Origin: Sinorhizobium fredii USDA 205
Lineage (GTDB): Bacteria; Pseudomonadota; Alphaproteobacteria; Rhizobiales; Rhizobiaceae
Assembly (NCBI RefSeq): GCF_001461695.1
Contig: NZ_AUTC01000001.1
Span: 1-64,000 of the forward strand
Length of the DNA: 64,000 nucleotides
Direction of reading: 5' to 3'
A program made the translations under genes and the position numbers. The notes under the pieces are model-generated. The model ran no database searches. It saw only the letters and a list, made by a program, of their open reading frames with translations, and was not told the DNA's origin. Of this stretch, positions 58,139 to 64,000 are shown piece by piece (within the stretch, counting starts at the first letter, position 1; every line of letters starts with the position of its first letter).

Positions 58139-59318
58139 GGCCGAACCAGCGGGCAACGAAGGTTTCGTAGATCTCGGTCAAGGTCTCGAGATCGGCGACG
58201 GCGACCCGTTCGTCGACCATGTGCATGGTCTGGCCGACAAGGCCGAACTCGACCACCGGGCAATAGTCCTTGATGAAGCGGGCGTCCGACGTGCCGCCCG
58301 TCGTCGAAAGCTTCGGCTGGCGCCCGGTCACCGCCTCGATCGCGCCGGAAAGCGAATCGATCAGCGCGTTGTTGCGCGTCAGGAAGACGTGGCTCGGCCT
58401 CTCGTTCCAGACGATATCGTATTTGACCGGCTGCCGGCCGGGCCGGAGCGTTTCGTCCTTCGCGGCGCGGTCGAGACGGGCGACGATCTCGGCCTTCAGG
58501 CTTTCGGCCGTCCAGCTATCGTTGAAGCGGATGTTGAAGGCGGCAGTCGCCTTCGCGGGAATGACGTTGACGGCGGGATTGCCGACGTCGATCGTCGTCA
58601 CTTCCAGATTGGACGGCTGGAAATCCTCGGTGCCATTGTCGAAGGCTGGGTCCATCAGCGCTTGCGTGAGCTGCAGAATGCCGCGCACCGAATTGTCGGC
58701 AAGGTGCGGATAGGCGGCGTGGCCCTGGACGCCGTGCACGGTGATCCGGCCGGACAGTGAGCCGCGCCGGCCGATCTTGATCATGTCGCCGAGGCTCTCC
58801 GGATTGGTCGGCTCGCCGACGAGGCAGGCGTCCCAGCGTTCGCCTTTTTGGGCAGCCCATTCGAGAAGCTTCACCGTCCCGTTGATCGCCGGGCCTTCCT
58901 CGTCGCCGGTGATCAGGAAGGAGATCGAGCCTTTCGGGCGGCCATGCTTCTCGATGTGTCGGGCCACGGCTGCGACGAAGCAGGCAATGCCGCCCTTCAT
59001 GTCGACGGCGCCACGCCCGTACATTTCGCCGCCGGCGATCGCGGCGGAGAACGGCGGATGGGACCAGGCGGTTTCGTCGCCGACCGGCACGACATCGGTG
59101 TGGCCGGCGAACATCAGATGCGGGCCTTCGGTGCCGAGCCGGGCATAGAGGTTCTCGATATCCGGCGTGCCTGCCTCCTTCGCCACGACCCGATCGACCG
59201 TGAAGCCGAGCGGCGCCAGCATCGTTTCCACAGCGGTGAGCGCCCCGCCTTCGGCCGGGGTGACCGATGGGCAACGGATGAGGGCGGCGAGATTGGAGAT
59301 CGGATCGGTGGGGAACAT
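58125..59318 (-). CDS. dapE: succinyl-diaminopimelate desuccinylase
   Basis: DapE hydrolyses N-succinyl-LL-diaminopimelate in lysine and cell-wall DAP synthesis. The 397 aa M20 metallopeptidase-family enzyme has metal ligands in FAGHTDVVP (H73, D75), the bridging Asp in VDMKGG (D107), the general base Glu in [10 protein letters not shown] (E140/E141) and [10 protein letters not shown] near the C-terminus. The start is ATG 59318. It overlaps the downstream membrane protein gene by 14 bp. The 156 bp up to the RND gene's stop contains no recognisable feature. Confidence 0.95.
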   Translation of the reverse strand: MFPTDPISNLAALIRCPSVTPAEGGALTAVETMLAPLGFTVDRVVAKEAGTPDIENLYARLGTEGPHLMFAGHTDVVPVGDETAWSHPPFSAAIAGGEMYGRGAVDMKGGIACFVAAVARHIEKHGRPKGSISFLITGDEEGPAINGTVKLLEWAAQKGERWDACLVGEPTNPESLGDMIKIGRRGSLSGRITVHGVQGHAAYPHLADNSVRGILQLTQALMDPAFDNGTEDFQPSNLEVTTIDVGNPAVNVIPAKATAAFNIRFNDSWTAESLKAEIVARLDRAAKDETLRPGRQPVKYDIVWNERPSHVFLTRNNALIDSLSGAIEAVTGRQPKLSTTGGTSDARFIKDYCPVVEFGLVGQTMHMVDERVAVADLETLTEIYETFVARWFGHAAA

Positions 59319-59474
59319 CGAGCGGAATGCCTGCGGAGCCGGTGGGCCAAGGAACTGAGATTGCTGGTTTATCCGATCGGCCCCCGGCTGTCACGTCCGA
59401 TGAGGAGTGACGTTGAAACGAGAGCGGGCTGGACGATGGTCCGGCCCGCTGGGATGTTGGCTTCGGCCAGCCCG

Positions 59475-62400
59475 CTATTCGCCGGGGGCGAGATGCGGTG
59501 CTTCGATCTGGCCGCCCGCGTGCTTCAGCGGCCGCTCGCCGGAGAGCTTGCGGATCAGCACGTAGAAGACCGGCGTCATGAAGATGCCGAAGGCGGTGAC
59601 GCCGATCATCCCGGCAAACACCGCAATGCCCATGGCCGAGCGCATCTCCGCACCGGCGCCAGTGGAGGTGACGAGCGGCACGACGCCCATGATGAAGGCC
59701 ATCGAGGTCATCAGGATCGGCCGGAGCCTGAGCCGGCTCGCCTCGATCGCGGCGCTGACGGCGCTCTTGCCGGAGAGTTCGAGCTCGCGGGCGAACTCGA
59801 CGATCAGGATGGCGTTCTTCGCCGATAGCCCCACGAGCACGATCAGGCCGATCTGCGTGAAGACGTTGTTGTCACCGCCGGTCAGCCACACGCCGGTGAG
59901 CGCCGCCATGATGCCCATCGGCACGATCAGGATGATCGAGATCGGTAAGAGCAGGCTCTCATACTGGGCGGCAAGCACCAGATAGACGAGCAGCAGTGCC
60001 AGCGGGAAGATCAGGATGCCCGAATTGCCGGCAAGGATCTGCTGGTAGGTGAGGTCCGTCCATTCGTAGCTGATGCCGGGCGGCAGCGTCTCGGCGGCGA
60101 TCCGCTCTATTGCCTCCTGCGCCTGGCCGGACGAGAAGCCCGGTGCCGGCCCACCATTGATGTCTGCGGCGAGGAAGCCGTTGTAGCGGATCGCCCGCTC
60201 GGCGCCGACCGTCTGCTCGACCTTCAAGAGCGCCGACAGCGGGATCATCTCGCCCGACTGCGAACGGACCTTCAGCTTGCCGATGTCGTCGGCATGGCTG
60301 CGATAGTTCGCGTCGGCCTGGATGCGCACGCTGTAGGTGCGGCCGAAGGCGTTGAAGTCGTTGACGTAGAGCGAGCCGAGATAGATCTGCAGCGTCTCGA
60401 ACACGTCGGTGACGGCGACGCCGAGCTGACGCGCCTTGACGCGATCGAGATCCGCATAGAGCTGCGGCACGTTGATCTGGTAGCTCGAATAGAGCCCGGC
60501 CAGTTCCGGCGTCTGTGCAGCCTGCGCCAGGAAGGCCTTGGCCGCATCGTCGAGCGCCCGGTAGCCGAGGCCGTTCTTGTCTTCGATCTGCAGCTTGAAG
60601 CCGCCGGTCGTGCCGAGGCCCTGGACGGGCGGCGGCGGGAACATGGCGATGAACGCATCCTGGATGGCACCGAACTCCTGGTTCAGCTGCATGGCGATCG
60701 CGCCGCCGGAGAGTTCCGGCGTCGTGCGTTCCTCGAACGGCTTCAGCGACACGAAGACGATGCCCGAGTTCGAGGAGTTGGTGAAGCCGTTGATCGACAG
60801 GCCCGGGAAGGCGATGGCGTGCTCGACGCCCGGATGCTTCAGCGCGATGTCGCTCATCCGCCGGATGACGTCCTCCGAGCGGTCGAGCGTCGCCGCGTCC
60901 GGCAATTGCGCGAAACCGATCAGATACTGCTTGTCCTGGGCCGGCACGAAGCCGCCGGGAACAGCGCGGAACAGCGCGAAGGTGACGCCGAGGAGGATGA
61001 CATAGAGGCCCATGATCAGCGACTTGCGCGTCAGGATGCCGCCGACGCCGCGGCCATAGGCTGCCGAACTTGCCCCGAAGAAGCGGTTGAAGCCGCGGAA
61101 GAACCAGCCGAACAGCGCGTCCATGATGCGCGTCAGACGATCCTTCGGCGCGTGGTGGTCCTTGAGGAGAAGGGCGGCCAGCGCCGGCGACAGCGTCAGC
61201 GAGTTGAGGGCGGAGATCACCGTGGAGATCGCGATGGTGAGCGCGAACTGGCGGTAGAACTGCCCGGTCAGCCCGGTGATGAAGGCAAGCGGCACGAAGA
61301 CGGCGACCAGCACCAGCGCGATCGCGATGATCGGGCCGGAGACCTCCTGCATGGCGCGATAGGTCGCCTGTACCGGCGAGAGACCCTGCGCGATGTTGCG
61401 CTCGACGTTTTCCACGACGACGATCGCGTCGTCGACGACGATGCCGATCGCCAGCACCAGGCCGAAGAGGCTCAGCGCATTGATCGAGAAGCCGAAGACA
61501 TACATCACCGCGAAGGTGCCGACGATCGAGACGGGAACCGCGACGAGCGGGATGATCGAGGCCCGCCAGGTCTGCAGGAAGACGATGACGACGAGGACGA
61601 CCAGCGCGATCGCTTCGAGGAGCGTGTGAACCACCGACTCGATCGACGCCCTGACGAATTGCGTCGTGTCATAGACGATCTCGTAGTCGACTCCTTCCGG
61701 CATGGTCTGCTTCAGCTCGGCCATCGCCTTGTGGACGTTTTCGGAGATCTGGATGGCGTTTGAGCCGGGCGCCTGGAAGACGCCCATGCCGACGGCGGCC
61801 TTGTTGTCGAGCAGCGAGCGCAGCGAATAGTCCGCGGCGCCCATCTCGACACGCGCGACGTCGCCGAGGCGGGTGATCTCACCATTTTCGCCGGACTTGA
61901 CGACGATCTCGGCAAAATCCTCCGGCGTCCTCAGCCGCCCTTGCGCATTGACGGAGAGCTGCAGGTCGAGGCCGGCCACGGAGGGCGACGCACCGATGAC
62001 GCCGGCGGCGGCCTGGACGTTCTGTCCGCGGATCGCGTTGGCGATGTCGCTTGCGGCGAGACCCCGTTCGGCGGCCTTTTCCGGGTCGATCCAGACGCGC
62101 ATCGAATAGTCGCCGCCGCCGAAGATCTGTACTTGGCCGACGCCCTCGACGCGGGCCAGCCGGTCCTTGACGTTCAAGACGCCGTAGTTGCGCAGATAGT
62201 TGATGTCATATTGGCCGTTCGGCGAGATCAGGTGCACGACGAGCGTCAGGTCCGGCGAACTCTTCACCGTGGTGACGCCGAGGCGGCGCACTTCTTCCGG
62301 CAGGCGCGGTTCTGCCTGTGCGACGCGGTTCTGCACCAGTTGCTGGGCCTGGTCCGGATCGGTGCCGAGCTCGAAGGTGACGGTCAGCGTCATCAAACCG

Positions 62401-62660
62401 TCGGCGGTCGCCTGGCTCTGCATGTAGAGCATGCCCTCGACGCCGTTGATCTGCTCCTCGAGCGGGGTGGCGACGGTTTCGGCGATGACGGACGGGTTGG
62501 CGCCCGGATATTGGGCGCGCACGACGATCTGCGGCGGCACGACCTCCGGGTACTCGGAGATCGGCAAGCCGGTCATGCCGATCAGGCCGGCGACGAAGAT
62601 CAGCACGGAGAGAACGCCCGCGAAGACCGGGCGGTCGACGAAAAAGCGTGAGAAGTTCAT
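59475..62660 (-). CDS. RND (HAE1) efflux permease
   Basis: A 1061 aa inner-membrane proton antiporter of the AcrB/MexB/Bep family. It starts MNFSRFFVDRPVFAGVLSVL (TM1) and has two large periplasmic loops and twelve predicted helices. The proton-relay Asp pair is in GLVLAIGIVVDDAIVVVENV and the matching Lys in LIVLVGLSAKNAILIVEFAR. The start at ATG 62660 matches the family; 62693 is an upstream alternative. It is downstream of its adaptor gene in an operon (129 bp apart). No outer-membrane factor gene or regulator is visible in the window. Confidence 0.93.
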   Translation of the reverse strand: MNFSRFFVDRPVFAGVLSVLIFVAGLIGMTGLPISEYPEVVPPQIVVRAQYPGANPSVIAETVATPLEEQINGVEGMLYMQSQATADGLMTLTVTFELGTDPDQAQQLVQNRVAQAEPRLPEEVRRLGVTTVKSSPDLTLVVHLISPNGQYDINYLRNYGVLNVKDRLARVEGVGQVQIFGGGDYSMRVWIDPEKAAERGLAASDIANAIRGQNVQAAAGVIGASPSVAGLDLQLSVNAQGRLRTPEDFAEIVVKSGENGEITRLGDVARVEMGAADYSLRSLLDNKAAVGMGVFQAPGSNAIQISENVHKAMAELKQTMPEGVDYEIVYDTTQFVRASIESVVHTLLEAIALVVLVVIVFLQTWRASIIPLVAVPVSIVGTFAVMYVFGFSINALSLFGLVLAIGIVVDDAIVVVENVERNIAQGLSPVQATYRAMQEVSGPIIAIALVLVAVFVPLAFITGLTGQFYRQFALTIAISTVISALNSLTLSPALAALLLKDHHAPKDRLTRIMDALFGWFFRGFNRFFGASSAAYGRGVGGILTRKSLIMGLYVILLGVTFALFRAVPGGFVPAQDKQYLIGFAQLPDAATLDRSEDVIRRMSDIALKHPGVEHAIAFPGLSINGFTNSSNSGIVFVSLKPFEERTTPELSGGAIAMQLNQEFGAIQDAFIAMFPPPPVQGLGTTGGFKLQIEDKNGLGYRALDDAAKAFLAQAAQTPELAGLYSSYQINVPQLYADLDRVKARQLGVAVTDVFETLQIYLGSLYVNDFNAFGRTYSVRIQADANYRSHADDIGKLKVRSQSGEMIPLSALLKVEQTVGAERAIRYNGFLAADINGGPAPGFSSGQAQEAIERIAAETLPPGISYEWTDLTYQQILAGNSGILIFPLALLLVYLVLAAQYESLLLPISIILIVPMGIMAALTGVWLTGGDNNVFTQIGLIVLVGLSAKNAILIVEFARELELSGKSAVSAAIEASRLRLRPILMTSMAFIMGVVPLVTSTGAGAEMRSAMGIAVFAGMIGVTAFGIFMTPVFYVLIRKLSGERPLKHAGGQIEAPHLAPGE

Positions 62661-62789
62661 AACGATCCCCCTTTGGGAACTTCGGGCAAACAAAGGGCGT
62701 CTGCGGCGGAAATGTCCGCCGCGAGCCGATTGATGCCGTTGGATGTCTTACCGCCGCTCCGCCTCTACGGGAGGCAGGGCGCGCCTTGT

Positions 62790-63995
62790 CTATGGTTTGG
62801 CGATCGAGGCAGTCGCCTGCTCGGCCGGCTGCGGAGCGACGACGACGCCGGGGCGCACCCGCTGCAATCCGTTCACGACGATGCTTTCGCCGGGCTTCAG
62901 GCCGCTTTCGACGATCCGCATCCCGTCTGACGTCGGCCCGAGCGTCACCTGCCGGTACTCGACCTTGTTGTCCGAACCGACGACCAGCACGAATTTTTTA
63001 TCCTGATCGGAGCCGATGGCACGGTCGCTGATCACCAGCTTCTCTGCCGGCTCCGGATCGCCGATGCGGATCCGCACAAACTGGCCCGGGATTAGCCTGC
63101 CGTCGGGGTTTTCGAGCGCCGCCCGCAAACGAATGGTGCCGGTTGCCGCATCCACCTCGTTGTTGATCAGCTGGATATGGCCGCTGATCGGCGTGCCCTC
63201 GTCGGCGGCCGTGCCGATCTGCACGGGAATGCGCTCGATCGAATCGGTGCCGGCCGAAGCGGAGAGCTTGGCGAGCGCCGCTGCGACCACTTCCTCGTTG
63301 ACGTTGAAGCTCGCATAGATCGGGTCGACCGAGACGAGCGTGGTCAGCACCGGCGAGGCCGTACCGGCGGAAACAAGGTTGCCGGCCGTCACCTCGAGCC
63401 TGCCGGCGCGTCCGGCGATCGGAGCGCGCACCTCGGTATATCCCAGGTCGAGGCGGGAGGAGCGCAGCGCCGCCTTGGCGGAACGGACATTCGCCTGCGC
63501 CTCGTCATAGGCGCTGAGCCGCTGGTCGACCCCGCTCTGCGGGATGGCGCTGGTACTGACCAGCTTGCGGGCGCGATCGAGCTCGGTCTTGGCGAGTGCC
63601 ACCCGCGCCTCTGCCGCGGCGACCTCGGCTTCGGCCCGCTCGACTGCGGCCGCATAGGGCTCGGGGTCGATGGTCACCAGTAGGGCACCCTTCTCGACGA
63701 GGGAACCCTCGCGGAAATGGGCGCTGAGGATCGCGCCACCGACACGGGGGCGAACCTCGACCCGTTCGATCGCCTCCAGTCGGCCCGAGAAACTCTCCCA
63801 GGTGGTGATCCGGCGCGTCTCCGCCTTGGCGACGGAAACCGGAACGGCGGGCGGTGCGGCAGGTGACGCTTCGGTAGCCGCGTCCGCCTGCAGGTGAGCG
63901 GGGAGGCCGAGTAGGACGGCGCCTCCGCCGGCGACTGACAATAGAATGCTGAGGCCGGCGCCCCAAAGGGCGCGGCGAGTAACGCTCGACGTCAT
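62790..63995 (-). CDS. RND efflux periplasmic adaptor (MFP)
   Basis: A 401 aa membrane-fusion protein linking the RND permease to an outer-membrane channel. There is an N-terminal signal/anchor helix (10-32, no lipobox Cys), half barrel-sandwich domains around VEVRPRVGGAILSAHFREGSLV and YTEVRAPIAGRAGRLEVTAG, a helical hairpin with AEAEVAAAEARVALAKTELDRAR, and beta-barrel and proximal domains. The ATG 63995 lies 5 bp from the window end, so upstream signals are not visible. It is 129 bp upstream of the permease gene. Confidence 0.92.
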   Translation of the reverse strand: MTSSVTRRALWGAGLSILLSVAGGGAVLLGLPAHLQADAATEASPAAPPAVPVSVAKAETRRITTWESFSGRLEAIERVEVRPRVGGAILSAHFREGSLVEKGALLVTIDPEPYAAAVERAEAEVAAAEARVALAKTELDRARKLVSTSAIPQSGVDQRLSAYDEAQANVRSAKAALRSSRLDLGYTEVRAPIAGRAGRLEVTAGNLVSAGTASPVLTTLVSVDPIYASFNVNEEVVAAALAKLSASAGTDSIERIPVQIGTAADEGTPISGHIQLINNEVDAATGTIRLRAALENPDGRLIPGQFVRIRIGDPEPAEKLVISDRAIGSDQDKKFVLVVGSDNKVEYRQVTLGPTSDGMRIVESGLKPGESIVVNGLQRVRPGVVVAPQPAEQATASIAKP

Positions 63996-64000
63996 GGTCT

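Overview
The window is about 64 kb of high-GC, gene-dense alphaproteobacterial chromosome. Gene content, gene order and protein similarity recalled from known families fit Sinorhizobium/Ensifer (Rhizobiaceae). Supporting marks are olsB next to a two-domain malic enzyme (tme) and mutS, glnD overlapping murJ, the lnt-phrR-metK order, an rpoN block with lptABC, hpf and ptsN, and several copies of the RIME palindromic element typical of rhizobia. I see no phage, insertion sequence, plasmid replication, CRISPR, rRNA or tRNA signature. Codon usage looks uniform. This is core chromosome rather than an accessory island, and I found no clear new multi-gene system.

Layout. 0-3.1 kb (minus strand): hemW, rdgB, a VOC protein and rph. 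They diverge from hrcA and grpE (3.3-5.3 kb). 5.7-7.7 kb: an FAD-linked lactone-oxidase-like enzyme and an SDR dehydrogenase. 7.9-13.1 kb (minus): lptC-lptA-lptB-rpoN-hpf-ptsN, which combines LPS export, sigma-54, ribosome hibernation and the nitrogen PTS. 13.3-15.7 kb: sppA, ihfB, a LapA-type membrane protein and a CoxG-like protein. 16-21.8 kb: two RNA methyltransferases, lspA, a hybrid histidine kinase and olsB. 22-32.5 kb: tme, mutS, glnD, murJ and a second VOC protein. 32.7-44.3 kb: trpS (frameshifted here), a universal stress protein, an Nfu-type Fe-S protein, tsaB, rimI, plsC, miaB, phoH, ybeY, a CorC-type protein, a NYN-domain protein and lnt. 44.5-49.4 kb: phrR, metK, trmB, a DUF1150 protein, hsp20 and a nucleoside hydrolase. 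49.6-54.4 kb (minus): an McpX-like chemoreceptor, rbsK and rmuC. 54.6-57.5 kb: an FMN reductase, def, fmt and truA. 57.5-64 kb (minus): a small membrane protein, dapE, and an RND pump with its adaptor.

Many neighbours are translationally coupled by 1-4 bp overlaps: lptA/lptB, methyltransferase/methyltransferase/lspA, glnD/murJ/VOC, ybeY/corC and fmt/truA. Two heat-shock genes (grpE and hsp20) have promoter-like sequences with the same CTTGNN-N17-CNATAT layout, consistent with RpoH control.

The points most worth a second look are the single-base frameshift in the normally essential trpS, a histidine at the usual active-site aspartate position of MetK, a degenerate second receiver domain in the hybrid kinase, a structured olsB-tme intergenic region that may encode a small RNA, and a RIME copy that supplies the stop codon of a VOC gene.
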